Of a stretch of 64,000 bases of DNA, positions 11,668 through 23,734 are shown one piece after another. The DNA is taken from NCBI GenBank assembly GCA_025716815.1, contig JAIXMN010000003.1:434001-498000 (forward strand), in the 5' to 3' direction. Positions within the stretch are counted from its first letter, which is position 1; each line of letters starts with the position of its first letter. Origin of the DNA: Dichotomocladium elegans (lineage: Eukaryota > Mucoromycota > Mucoromycetes > Mucorales > Lichtheimiaceae). A program made the translations under genes and the position numbers. A model generated the notes under the pieces. The model worked only from the letters and a program-made list of their open reading frames with translations, was not told the origin of the DNA and did no database searches.

Positions 11668-12247
11668 ATGAAGTTCACTATCGCGGTTATCGCCGGTCTT
11701 TTTGCCGCTGCATCTGCCCAACTCTTGTCCGTCACCGCACCCTTGGATGGTGCCGTGTATACGATCGGTAGCCCTGCCAACATCACCTGGTAGTGAATGA
11801 CACGTTGAGCTGGGGAAAGAAAGAAAGAAAAAAATCCTGACATATTCTGGATAGGACCAAGCCGACGACAGACACCATCTCCCAGATTGAGCTTGCTACA
11901 GGCGATCCCAGCAACCTGCAGCATTTGGATATCATTGCATCCAATGTCCCTGCCCGCACCGGATTCTATATCTGGAACATCCCCAGTAATATCACTGCTG
12001 GACAATGTATGTTTACTCAAGAGAGAAAATTCTAGCCAGATCTCTCAGTTTCTAATGATTCCTGTTCTCTCTTCATAATTCATACAGATGCGTTCATCTT
12101 TGGGACTTCGCCCAATGTCGCTTATTCCGGCAGATTCACCATCCAAAACAGCGGTAAGTAAATCATCAGTGGTTTTGTTGTTATTGTTGTGTTTCATATT
12201 GGAGCACCTCTCTTAATATTAACTGCATGCTGCATGTAGCGCCGTAA
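11668..12247 (+). CDS. Small secreted protein, Kre9/Knh1-like (Ser-Thr-rich surface family)
   Basis: Four exons (11668-11789, 11855-12006, 12088-12153, 12240-12247) give a 115-residue protein. It starts with a clear signal peptide (MKFTIAVIAGLFAAASAQ), then a beta-sandwich module typical of fungal Kre9/Knh1-related surface proteins: LLSVTAPLDGAVYTIGSPAN, ITW, FYIWNIPSNITAGQYAFIFG and SGRFTIQNS. The family is secreted to, or anchored at, the cell wall, and some members take part in beta-1,6-glucan assembly. Here there is no Ser/Thr-rich tail or GPI signal, so it is probably a free secreted protein. The first intron splits the Trp codon of ITW. The same arrangement is found in a second family member at 48361-48868. 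The last exon is only 8 nt, so the exact C-terminus is uncertain. Confidence 0.78.
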
Positions 12248-12769
12248 AAACAAAACATCCTTTCCGCACGGTCTGCAATGACGCTGCGTCTAGTGCACAG
12301 ATACATCTATATTATTTGTACCCTACTCCCTTGCCGTTTTTCAGGAAACAATCCACTGTCTTTAAGTAGTTATTTCCCAGTCCTCTATCGCTCTCACTTT
12401 CCTATCAATAATATATAAAATATACAAAACACCGAGTACGCTCCATTTTCCTGCTGGACGCTCTGCTGTGTTACCAACGCTACGTAGTCGGAGATAGATG
12501 ATGTTATGAAAATAGAGAGGCAAGCCAAGAAAAGCCTTAGTGCCATCAAGACCGACTCTGCATATGTTTACGTCTGGACAAATATGCGCAATATCACCAC
12601 CTTCCTCTATTTGAATTGAGAATGCGATATACAATGGAATTTATCCCCTTTGGTTGTCGAATACATCCTACTTGTAGGCGCAGAAGAAAGAGGAAAAATT
12701 GGGGTTCCCAGCAGCATATTTTCCAGCAAATTTTGTCATGGTATGGAATTGGAGAATGGAGATAATGTT
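12248..12769. other. Convergent intergenic region
   Basis: It lies between the 3' ends of the Kre9-like gene and the Gid7-like gene. No gene is supported. Confidence 0.45.
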
Positions 12770-15180
12770 CTATACATACACTTCATCTTTACCGTTGGGA
12801 CTTGGTCCAATACCCCAACTAAATATCACAAACGGAGTTAGTGGCAAGTAGACTATTCTCTAAAAACAGTACTAACATTCGGACCGTCTTATCATCACTG
12901 GCAGATGCGAACATTGGTGGCCCTACAGGGCACCAGCTCACGCAATTTACCATATCCGTATGTCCCTCGAGGACTTCCAACAGACTTTGATGTTCTCGGC
13001 TCCAGACATAAACACAGCTGTCTGTTATGGTCCATTAGCATTGATATCCAAACTTCTCATACTCGTTGACTGACCTTCACTCCCGCTTAGAACAAAGGAT
13101 TCATCGTCCCCGCCGAAAGTAGATCTAACGACATATGTTCCCTGCTTCTGACCGGTGTATTTTCGAACAAGCTGCAGTTCCTCTAGATCCCATAAATGTA
13201 CCTCCTGAGATTCTTGTACGTTTGTCAGCGCAAATCTCCCATTCCGGCTGACAGTCAAAGAAGTGATTGAGCCACTCTCTTCGATTTTCCTGTAGCCAAT
13301 TTGGTTAAACGCGGTGTGCATTAATCAGGACGCGCATTCCTTATCCATACCCAACTTCTATTAACTTGAGATGATCGATATTGTAGATGCCGATAGTTTT
13401 ATCATAGTTGATGGTAACAAGGCGGGTACCATCGAGAGTAACCTTCATATCCAGAGTTCGAGTCGAACTCCATCGGTCTTCAATGTTGCCATCTATGTCC
13501 TGTAGCAATAGAAAGGATGAGAGATGACCCTTTCGATTCATAATTCCACTTGCCCAAAGGTACAAGTTTTTGTCGCAGGCACTTGAGATGAAATGCCTTC
13601 CGTCGGGTAACCAAACGCATCCAGTCACCTGCTCGGTGTGCTTCTCATACACTTGCAGTTGTTCTCCACTCTATGCAATTGAGCCCTTAATAAGCCGGTT
13701 TGACCATGTCAATCATTTAGCAACATACCACGGGATCCCACAGATATAATGCACTATTGATACTGCAGACCAAAAGTTTAGAATCATCTGGAGACCAGGC
13801 ACAATAAGATTGAGGATCCTGGCCCTTCAGTAGCTGAGTTTTCTCAAAGGTCTATACGGGAGGCGTGAGTTACTGATACGTGTCTATCAGGAATATTTGT
13901 CCCATACAGTCATATCCCAGATGATGCATGTCCCGTCTTTTGAAACAGATGATAGGTATCGCCCGCTATTGGAGAAGGACACATGCCAAACCTCGTCCGT
14001 GTGTCCTTCTAGGATATGAATGGTGGAAGAGGGAAAGCGACCTCTAATGTTTTTCGATTATAAGTATGATTTCCATTTGCACTTGTCCATGTTCTGTGTC
14101 CAAGTATAGAAACTCACTTGTCACAAATGTGATCCTCAAATAAAGAGAAATCAGCTGTGTTACTGCTATGGTACAGACATTCTCGCCTTTGCCATTCGAA
14201 GGCTTGATTGATGAGAGTCAGAAGGCGCGCTTTTGGTATCATCGTTGATGGTGATATGTATTCTGCCATTATGCACCAGGAAATTTTTCAATTAGCGCGT
14301 TGGAATTCTACAATCTCGCCCATCTCAACTCACGTTGGAGGTCCACAAGCAGCTGTTGCCGTGAGGATCCGTTTGCGCCATCCCATTGAGCTTGTGTCCG
14401 GATATCATCAACGGACGAACAGAATATTAAGCTATTATATGAAGAAAGTCATGTTCAGTTAGAAAATATTGACTCGAATACAAAGATACAAAATAAAGAG
14501 ATAATGCTCCGTTACCTTGAGAGCTGATGAAGACGCTCAATGTTCTGGCCAAGAGGAGTTAGTTCGTTTCTTAGTACGGCCAGGGCTTTCATTGTCTTTT
14601 GCGCTTCGAGAAGCTCCAGGTACTTCTGCTGTCTTATCAAGAACCTGGCCTGGTCCAAGCCACCAGAAGAACTTCCAGGCATCGAAAGGAGCAATGTCTC
14701 TGCATTTCCCCAGTCACCAGAGAGAATGGAGTTGCGGAATTCGGTAACCTCTTTAGATTCGAGGGTAAAACCCGAATCATTCTGCAAAACGTTGGCTGTA
14801 TCGCTAGTACCCGGTAATAAAAAGGGTTAGGTAATATAATATCATTGAAATATGGAAAGTTGAATAGTCTAAACGGAACCAGCCATTACCGGTAGCCAAG
14901 ATCATTGAGTGATTGAAGTATCAATCGAACTAATTCCTCCTCTTTGACTCGTCCAAGCATTTCCTCCTTATCGCGGGACCCTCCAGTATTCTGAGAGGAC
15001 GACTTGCCATTTTGCTGCTGTCCGGGAACGGCATGTGTTTTCGTTATCTGCATTTGAGTGATTGCGTGGGAGGGGGTATAAGCTAAGCAGGCACGCTTTC
15101 GTTTAGGTGAACCGGATAGAGGGGATGGCGGACGAGATGACGATGGTGCAGCAAAACCGGCTGCTGAAACTGGTGACAAC
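12770..15180 (-). CDS. GID7: Gid7/WDR26-like subunit of the GID/CTLH E3 ubiquitin ligase
   Basis: Gid7/WDR26 is a scaffold of the GID/CTLH ubiquitin ligase, which in yeast degrades gluconeogenic enzymes when glucose returns. Exons show a Ser/Pro-rich, basic N-terminus (PPSPLSGSPKRKR), a LisH motif (VKEEELVRLILQSLNDLGY), a CTLH segment (FRNSILSGDWGNAETLLLSM; LRNELTPLGQNIERLHQLSR), a linker exon, then WD40 repeats across several exons (for example HTDEVWHVSFSNSGRYLSS, HTEQVTGCVWLPDGRHFISS, HTDMVNCVSWCPVGPP) ending IWGIGPSPNGKDEVYV and TAG at 12770-12772. LisH-CTLH-WD40 order is diagnostic. The start is uncertain: the open frame runs to 15220 without an ATG, so either translation begins at the Met at 15053 or a small upstream exon supplies it. 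Confidence 0.88.
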
Positions 15181-16099
15181 GAGTCTTTGTTTGTGCTGGA
15201 CGTGTTGACTATGTTCTGACAAGTAGATAATTGAGCCTGTGGTGCGATGTAGACTCACGAAGACGAAGGATAGTTTAAAGAGAGAAAAGAAGCGCCGTCG
15301 CTCGAATCGAGGGTGTCGGGTTCATGTGGGATTTGTATCCGCCTGTCCGTCGCCTGTCTGAGAACCAACTCCTACACCAAAGACTTTAACACCGTTACCG
15401 CAGTAAAGCAACCCACCTGCAAGCACACACCACCCTCCCTCGCACGATCATGTTTAGATGCAGGAGGCAGTGGTTAGGGATACGGTCTTTTGTGCGTAGG
15501 CTAGCGCTGAGCTGCAGAAGTGGTCCTGGCATGAACATCCCATATCGCTTATAAGCATTACGGTACAAAGTCTATGAGAATGTCTGATTGTTATCAACTA
15601 TATATACCAGTAATGGCTTGAGAGTTTCCCTCTCCTCTTTCCTCAATCTTACCGGAACGGCCAGAGGATAGAGTCATGTTATGCGTCCTCCGTCATTTGG
15701 TTACACGAGTACTTCCTTCTTTTAGTCATTGTTAGAATAAGCCTTTTCCTTTTCAATGCAATAGCAATAATAAAGATGCTGAAGGTGGACTCATACGCGG
15801 CAGCGATATAAGTGTATTGTGAAGAAAATCTACTATTGCGAGATGTCCGCTAGATGCGCTTGTTCTCCAGGATTAATTCTATTCCTTACAATCGTACGAG
15901 ATTACTGTCTGATTCGAGCACGCATTTCCCAGAATGATCAAGAACATGTTGGCAAGTTGATCCATGAATAACCTTATCGATCAGCAACCTCTTGAATCTT
16001 TCAGCTGTCCTGCAGAATACCATATTCGATATTTTTTAGGATATATAAACTTAACGAAACGCACCCTCACGATGAAGTTGGATTAAAGGATGTGGATGC
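15181..16099. other. Upstream region of the GID7-like gene
   Basis: A missing first exon of the GID7-like gene may lie here. Apart from this, no gene is supported. Confidence 0.4.
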
Positions 16100-17711
16100 A
16101 CGCACGATACACTGTTCATTCTTCCAAATTGAAAGCGCCGTAGGAGGGTATTCCCACCTTCAGAGTATACATAACGGGTTCTCCAAACTCACCTTCGAGA
16201 TATGCTTGAGCCAGTAGGCCGTACACTTTGTCCAGCCGGACCTCTCTTTCGGAATCTTGCTCGCGGATTAAGCGCTCCATTTATTATTTTTCTGGAGCGG
16301 CATGTGTACATCCTCTACAATAGCCGCCATAACTTCCCATGAAGATTGCGCTTTGATGTCCATGAATTTCAAGTTTTCTCTCTCGCTTCCCGTATCCACC
16401 GCTCAACTCACCTAAGCGGAATTTCCTTCCCAGTATTCAATGCTTCTGTCTTTCTGCGTAGGACAGCGTGGGTATTTGACATACTCGCTTGGCTCTGATA
16501 TTCGTCAATATCCATCCACATGCAACCTCTTGTAGCCGCACTAACAAACTTGTTTTTGCACCGCAATGCTGTTCCAGTTGCAGCGCTCGCAAATTTGCCA
16601 TAGTTACTTCTAGTAATCGTGGAAATATAGAAGTCCAGTACAGAACGGTAGAATTTCTCGACATCACTCAAAGCAACAATATGATAATATATTCTCATTG
16701 ACAATGACGCCTCCAGGGTACCTTCTTGCGCTTTTATAAGCGTAAGAAATTGACTATAGGACACATCGACCAATTGGGCGTTGGAGCACCAAACGCCATA
16801 TGCTTTTCTGGGTCCAGGTGAACATATCTCTACAATGGCAATAAGGAAAGGGAAATAAAAATATCGTTCGTTCCGCTATTACAGCTCAATGTAAAGAGCT
16901 CCCGTCCAGCGCGTTCGCATGCTTTGATTGAACGAACTAGCTTACAGTGTGTGCTCGTTGTAACCACCGCAAGATCAAATGTTTTTAATCCGGACACACT
17001 TTCCACGATGGAGCTCTGCAAACATCCTATCATTGGATAGTTAACTTTCTGTTTATGATACCAAATGATTGCTGATTCGTTTTCAGATTTGGTTATTGTG
17101 GGATCTATGAGGATGTGTAGGAAACCGGTGATCTCGAGCTCTGCTCCTATCGGATTCAGCGAGAGACAACGTGCTCTACACATCCGCTTTTTATTTCTCC
17201 TGTTTTTGTCGTCTCATCGTTTCACCATCCCATTTAAATGGAATGTTTGGAAGGATTTCGGAACTAAACAGCTTGGATCAATCCAATCAAACATCAAGAA
17301 ATATCACTTCACAGCCTGCGCCCTTTGCAATATGCAGTGTTTCAGGCTACCATACGCCGACATAAATTTTTATGACCCAAATGCTCAGTTATCCCCCCCT
17401 CTGGATTAACCTTTTGCGGATACCTAAAGGGGTGTCAAGTTACGAATCAAGTCTGTACAGCACACTCCATAAATGGTATCTTGATCCCATATGCTTCTCG
17501 ATTTGGAGAGGATCTTGAAATTAACAATTTTGGGATCGCCGGAATTCTTATTTTTCTGATAGAGGTGCATGTGCTTGAAGAGCAAAGCGTGGAGCAGCGG
17601 GCGAAAACGATTGGATAATTCAAGTTTAACATCTTCTTTATGGGGGGGATTAGTATAAAACCTGCAGAGTCCATTGAGCAAAAGCTGCTTCAGTATTATA
17701 TCATACTCCAA
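16100..17711 (-). other. Unrecognised open frames, possible decayed gene
   Basis: Four protein-like stretches lie on the minus strand in series: 17424-17711 (starting MEYDIILKQLLLNGLCRFY), 16830-17183 (contains RAGRELFTLSCNSGTNDIF), 16408-16773 (contains SLSMRIYYHIVALSDVEKFY) and 16110-16280 (MERLIREQDSEREVRLDKVY to the end GIPSYGAFNLEE). Their amino-acid composition looks coding, but I could not join them all with good splice sites, and I recognise no family. They may be exons of one gene, or the remains of one, just upstream of the phosphate permease. Nothing firm can be said about function. Confidence 0.3.
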
Positions 17712-17754
17712 CTTCTCCTCCTCTTAAGCCCCGCCGTCATCTAGTGTCGCCAAG

Positions 17755-19460
17755 ATGATGAACCCTCACGATTTCACCTGGATATTTGGTGTTGGCATGG
17801 TGGCTGCCTTCACTGATGCTTACGGAATCGGCGCCAACGATGTGGCCAATTCTTTTGCTACCTCCGTGTCCTCCGGTTCATTATCACTTGCTCAGGCGTG
17901 CATTGTGGCCTGTTTTACTGAATTTCTTGGTGCCTTTTTACTCGGCTCTGGCGTCGCCGACACGATTAAGGACGGAATCATCGAGATCGAAAACTACGTC
18001 GAAAACCCAGAGATGCTAATGTTGGGCATGATGTGCGCCCTCGTCGGGTCCTTCACATGGGTACTGGGTATGTTACTGGTTTGATATTGTTTCTCTGCAT
18101 AGCAGGTACTTATTTATCTACTGCAGTTGCGACAAAACAAGGCTGGCCCGTCTCTACCACCCATTCTATTATTGGTGCAGTCATCGGCATGGGCATTGCT
18201 GGTTACGGTGGTCAAGCTGTTGACTGGAGCTGGGATGGTGTTATCCAGATTGTTGTCTCCTGGTTCCTGTCTCCCGTCCTTGCCGGCATCGTAGCCTCTA
18301 TCATCTACATGATCACAAAGTACGCCATTCTTCGCCAGGTCGATAGCGTAAAATGGGCCCTCCGCCTCGTTCCGGTCTATTTTTTCTTCACCGTCGCTAT
18401 TGCTGTTCTCTATATCTGCTTCAAAGCTCCTGGTGCGAAGAATTCGGGTCTGAAGATCGGACATATCATGGGCATTGCCTTTGGCGCTGGCGCCGGCGTC
18501 GCCATCATTTCATGGATTTTCTTGTGCCCATGGTTGAAGCGCGTTGTTGTTGATCGTGAAGACCTTCGCTATTACCACATCCCCATTATCTGGTGGGTTC
18601 CCAAGCGTCCGATGCCAACCGAAGATCTCGAACATAACGACACTGTGTCTGCACCTGCGCGTGAGGCGATTGAAGATGATAATGACAGAGATGGGAGCAA
18701 AGATTCTTCGTCTACCTGCCCAGAGAAATCCGCCAAAACCGTAAACCATATCGTCTCTGCTCGCCTTGCTCACCAATCCACCGCAGCTGAGGCCGACAAG
18801 GAACCCAAGACTGGTTTTGCAAAGGTGAAGGAAAAGTTCCTGTCCATCGTCCTTCATGGCATTCGGCAAGATGTGCGCAACCTGAATAACGATCGAGTCA
18901 AGAAAATCCATGCCTCTGCCCAGCTTTACGAAGACGATGTTGAGTACATGTTCTCCTATCTCCAGGTCCTGACCGCTTGCGTTGCCTCTTTTGCTCATGG
19001 ATCCAACGATGTATCCAACGCTGTTGGCCCCTTGGCTGCAATTTTTGACATCTGGCAGTCTGGTACTGTAAGCACCGAGAGTCCTGTTCCCATTTGGATC
19101 CTCGCATATGGTGGTGTCGCTATCGATTTGGGTCTTGCCACTTTCGGTTATCGCTTGATGCGGTCCATGGGCAACAACATCACCTATGTCTCGCCCTCGC
19201 GTGGTTTCTCTGCCGAACTTGGTGCTTCCTTGACCGTCTTGACTGCCTCCCAGCTTAAGCTTCCTGTGTCGACCACACATTGCATCACCGGTGCGATCAC
19301 AGCTATTGGTCTTTGTAACGGCAACTGGCAAGCTGTCAACTGGAAAATGCTTGGCTATGTGTTCTTTGGCTGGATTGCTACTCTCCCCATCGCTGGCCTT
19401 GTCTCTGGTCTTCTGTATGCTTTTTGTGCCTACGGTCCATCTTTTGTCTACCTCCGTTAG
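17755..19460 (+). CDS. PHO89: Sodium/phosphate symporter, Pho89-type (PiT family)
   Basis: This is a high-affinity Na+-coupled inorganic phosphate importer of the plasma membrane. Two exons (17755-18067 and 18106-19460) are joined by a 38-bp GTATGT...CAG intron, giving 555 residues. Both PiT signature repeats are present: GANDVANSFATSVSSGSLSL near the N-terminus and GSNDVSNAVGPLAAIFDIWQ in the second half. Each half also has a VSTTH motif (PVSTTHSIIGA, PVSTTHCITGA). A hydrophilic central loop of about 150 residues (VPKRPMPTEDLEHND onward) separates the two membrane halves, as in fungal homologues. ATG ATG at 17755 offers two adjacent starts. A decayed relative lies at 41.0-41.6 kb. Confidence 0.95.
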
Positions 19461-21878
19461 AGCATGTCTATATATCTTTTATCACTTTAATAATCATTTC
19501 ATTATTCTAAGCTTATGTATATATTTACCAACACACCGCGACCGTTCATTATTTGCTGTCGACTGAGACTTCTTGCTAGCTGCTCCGGCTGCATTTTTGA
19601 ATTGGTGATGTGATTACCAGGACTTAGAATATCTCTCACCATAGCTACGGGGTACGAGACTGCCCGTTTAATTTTTTTCAACGCGTTCGCGGCTTGTGTT
19701 GCGAACAAATGACATTAGTGCATACCGCGAATATTTGCCCAAACATCAAAGATGCCGGGGATTGCTACAACAACGCAAGGCTCGAAACTTGCCATGCCAA
19801 AGCCCACCACAGACGGGTCAACAGGACCGAACGTTGTTCATCCGGTATAACATGCAGCAGCATTGCGGTGTTTGTTAAACATGATACACTTTTCAAACAA
19901 AAATAAACACGAACTGTGGGCTATCTGGCGTTTTTGACCTCGAGTGGCATGTTCTCCACCCCCGTCCCTCCCACAACGTAACATTTTTCATTGTTAGAAG
20001 CTGGTATCGCGCGTCGCCAGACGCAAATTATATTAAAAAGCGTCATTCTTTCAAAAATATACTGCTACTGGTTTTGGATTCCATGGACGACTGACTGGTT
20101 TTATGGAACTCGAAGCCATTTGGATTCCTTTTTATCCTCGTATGAAGCATTTCCAAAAGAATGATAATACTGGGAGAAGTGTCAGGTAATATGAAATGTA
20201 TCTTGAGATCTCACGGCCAATAGCCAAAAAGGAGGAAAGAGATGGTAACAGTCAGAAATTACAAGCGAAGAAACGTAGCTGTACATTACCTCAGCTTTCA
20301 TATGATTTCATTGCACACTATGGACATGCATAAACATATGCAGACCCATTCATAATGCTGACGATATATCTAAGCATTCCACCGCGTAAGTCTGGATTAA
20401 CTCTAGTATTGCACACAGAGGGAAGATTGAGGATGCGAAGAAGAGTTAGTTTGATGTGACCGTTCACCGACTGATACACTATGACCCATCGATAATTACG
20501 TTTGAATCCATTGACATTGGCACATTGGTGTCAATCAATAAGCCAGTTATCGGCGATGTCAATGCAAGGGAAGGGCTGACTGGGTCAAGGACAAACTGTT
20601 ACAAAGTAATATGGTCTGATGACTTTCGCTTTGCCCTCAGGCATAGGCAACCCCAGAGGATTCATCCCAGGCACCGTTTCCTTACTGAGAAGGATGAAAG
20701 AGGTTGGGAGATGTTGGGTGATGCCAGTTTTTATTTTCTCAAGCATAATGAATAAAATAGCCTACATGTCGCGTCCTCTTGCCAGCTTCGTTCGTTTCGC
20801 TGTTAGAGAAGAACTTTCCCCCCCGGGGTTTCATGCAAGTTCCTCCCAAAAATCATAGCAAATAACATTGGTGTTGGCCGGGGGGTGGGGTTTGTTAAAT
20901 GGCGGGAGTTAACCTTACGTGAAAAGTTGTAAACTGCTACGAAAAGTTTTATTCATGAGAAACTGAGTCGAAGAACGTGTTGTTTCAAAAACGAATAACC
21001 CATCGTCAACAACAGGATCCATGGGCTCAACTCCGTTCTCATCAATAGCCTGCCATTGCCAGCATCAAACTCAAAATCAGCAAAGTTATTTTCTGAAATG
21101 ACTGTAGTGTATTATTTTCCCCAGGGATGCGTGGGAACAGCTACAGGGCTACATTTACTAAGATTGACTGTGATGTGTTCTGTGAGGGGGGGGACAATAG
21201 ATTGCCTCCTCGTCAATGACATAGACTCGGAGACAGATAGTTCACCAGTAACACGGCCCTGTCCATTGTAGTAAGGACACTGCACGCCCAATCCCTATCT
21301 ACTGAGGATTTGCTACTATGGGTTCCGCATTAACGCGACTATCCCACTACATCATATGTATATAACCAATCCTCTTCTTCATACGCTATCCTTACACTGT
21401 AGGAAAGCTCAATGTTTAACATATAGATTTTTTTTGGGGGAGGTGTTTACATTGCAATGCTATGGCCCGTGCTTTGATAAGCCCTATCGGTTGATTAATT
21501 AGGCGTATCGTTCCACGCAGAAGAGGTCCCTATGCTTTCGGCACTCTATCGTTTTTCCAACCTCCAGGAACCATGATCCTATTGATCATACCCTAATTCG
21601 ATTCATGTAGGTCGTCCCTTCTTTCCCCCCTTCCTTCCGAACTTCCTGTACCACTCGCATGGATTCTCGTCCCAGGACAATCTACCACGGCCAATGAAGC
21701 TTATTGCAATAGTGCTCAAGAACTGATCTCGGCAAACAGGCTCATATACAAAACAAGAGAATTTTAATAAACAAATAAAAAAAATATCGTCAATGGAGAC
21801 GAAAAAGAAACTTGCACAGACGAATCGAACAGGCAAATGCAAGAAACCCAGTGGGTTCACTCATATGCAAAACTGGAA
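19461..21878. other. Gene-poor stretch of 2.4 kb
   Basis: Scattered short frames on both strands (for example 19502-19708 minus and 20456-20858 plus) lack splice-supported extension or recognisable motifs. I see no RNA gene. It may hold decayed sequence. Confidence 0.4.
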
Positions 21879-23051
21879 TCATCCGCGGATGCTTTGGCGC
21901 TCGGGTCGCATGCCATAAGCACCGCTGTAGCTTGCACGCTTCAAATCCACGGACACGGGTCGGTGTTGCTGGGAAGAAGACACTGGTGCTGCAAGAGACC
22001 TCAAGATTAGAAAATCCACAAAACCAACGACGCGAACTATTACTTTACATTTTAAAAAATCGGTGGGGCCACTGTAAGGCCGAATCTTAGCAAGCGGATT
22101 GGATACATTATCAATATATGCCTTTTTAGCTAAAAGACAGAGGGGTGAGGAAAGGTTCGTCTCGTTGTTCCTTGTTTCCTACCTGTCGCAGGATGCTCAA
22201 AAATAATGAGCGCACGCGTATCATCCATCCACTTAATCCGATACCCTCCGCGCATGTTGGCATACTCGCGGAAAATGTCATGCAGATGGTGGGTCTTGAA
22301 AGCAGGCGGAAAATCATAGCAATCCAGAATCGTCGTCGGTTCTTCGACTGTCGGTACTTCAGCTGATATACCAAATCAGGAATCTGGGCTTTTCCGCACT
22401 TCCCCCTCGGCTGCCACAATAACCCGCATGAAAAGAAAAAGGGAAAAGATCTTTTTTCTTACCAGGCATTTCTTGGAAAGGATCCAAAACTCTGCTGGTA
22501 CGGACGCTGCTGCGTTTGGTACTGCTGTTCGTGTCGATGCCCATGTCTTCATATCGATCATATTGCCGCAAGAACTCCTCCCAATCTTGCTCGTCTTGCA
22601 TCGACATAGACTCAAGCGCCATCGATAACTTCTCAGCAGAAATCATGCTAGTGCTACGCCGGCGATCGTTATAGTAATGTGGCGTTAATGCGCTGTCCAA
22701 TGAGTCTTCTGCTGTTCTGTAATCGTCGTCGCGGTAACGAGTGCTTACGAAACTGTAGCGCTTTTGTTGTTGTTGTTGTTGTTGCTGCTGGCGTGTCCAG
22801 GCATACTGACGAGACGACCGTCTCGAATTGACATTGTCACCATTGCTCGCATTGATTCGATTTTGCAAAGTCAGCTGCGAATGCTCTTGGGACGCAGGCG
22901 GTCTACCACCTGTAGTACTCGTGCTGGTGCTGGTGCTGCTGGTGCTGTCAGCCACAGTAGCACCATTGCTGCCTGTGCGACGGTGCACTGGAATATACGC
23001 ACTGTGGCGTCGTGTGCTGTCAGCTTTAGATTCATCCACATAAGATTCCAT
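21879..23051 (-). CDS. R3HCC1-type RRM-fold protein with Gln-rich N-terminus
   Basis: Exon 1 from the ATG at 23051 encodes a Ser/Thr/Arg-rich region with a run of nine Gln (WTRQQQQQQQQQKRYSF) and a charged helix (SMQDEQDWEEFLRQYDRYED). The following exons, joined in phase, encode a compact domain: ILDCYDFPPAFKTHHLHDIF, GYRIKWMDDTRALIIFEHPA, then ATAKKAYIDNVSNPLAKIRP, ending IRG and TGA at 21879-21881. The YDFP...F...Y...WVDD..AL..F sequence pattern is the atypical RRM fold of R3H and coiled-coil domain proteins (R3HCC1/R3HCC1L) and related fungal proteins. The role is probably RNA- or ribonucleoprotein-related, which is inference. The product is about 290 residues. No R3H motif itself is visible. 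Confidence 0.75.
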
Positions 23052-23734
23052 GACAGATCAGAAAGAATGAGAATTGTTTAAAACCAATGGAGGACTTTTG
23101 AAAGAGGTGAAAAGAAAAAGGACTGTGCGGGTGGAACTTCAATGGGTTTATGTGGATGCAAGAATGAAGGAATGAAAAGAAAAATTCAGAAAGCACACAC
23201 GGCACAGCGCACAAGGAATGTGGGAGCGTGTATGACGAGTGAATGAGAGGGGGATAGTTGAAAGAGAAGAGAAAAAAGGGAAGGGGAGGTTCTAAATAGG
23301 AAGGAAGAAGAGACAAAAAAAGGAGGTGAGAGTCGGCGCTTGTGTATGTGGCTAGCGTTTTTGCCTGGGGTGTATGCTGGTTTTTCGTTGATCCTTTTTT
23401 CTCTAATGACTATGACTTTTTATTTATAAACCCGTAGCATGCTAGCCTCTTGCTGAATAATAACCATTTTTGCATGCTTATTATGGATATTTCGTCTTGA
23501 AAATCGCTCTTTTTGCTGATCACCACCGCCACAGGCGCTCTCCTTTCTCCTGAAATAATAAAGCCTTATAATATCTCTACCACAGAAAGCTCGAGTCCGT
23601 TCTTTTTCAGTTATTCATTCAATTTTGCTAGATATCTTTATGTAAACTGATTGTTATGACAGTAGCTATTGCTGGTATAAAATATTGGTGTTCTCAAGGT
23701 AAAAAGTGTGTGATAGTCTGGCAGAAGAAGCTAT
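23052..23734. other. Spacer between PAB2-like 3' end and the RRM-fold gene promoter
   Basis: Purine-rich just upstream of 23051 on the plus strand, that is, pyrimidine-rich on the coding strand of the gene it precedes. No gene is supported. Confidence 0.4.

Noticed and set aside
11373..12020. A 215-residue open frame on the minus strand
   Set aside because: It overlaps the exons of the Kre9-like gene antisense and shows no domain. The plus-strand model has a signal peptide, a TATA box and phase-correct introns.
18510..19331. A 273-residue open frame on the minus strand
   Set aside because: It is fully antisense to the second PHO89 exon, whose protein sequence is clearly real. The antisense frame is a by-product of codon bias.
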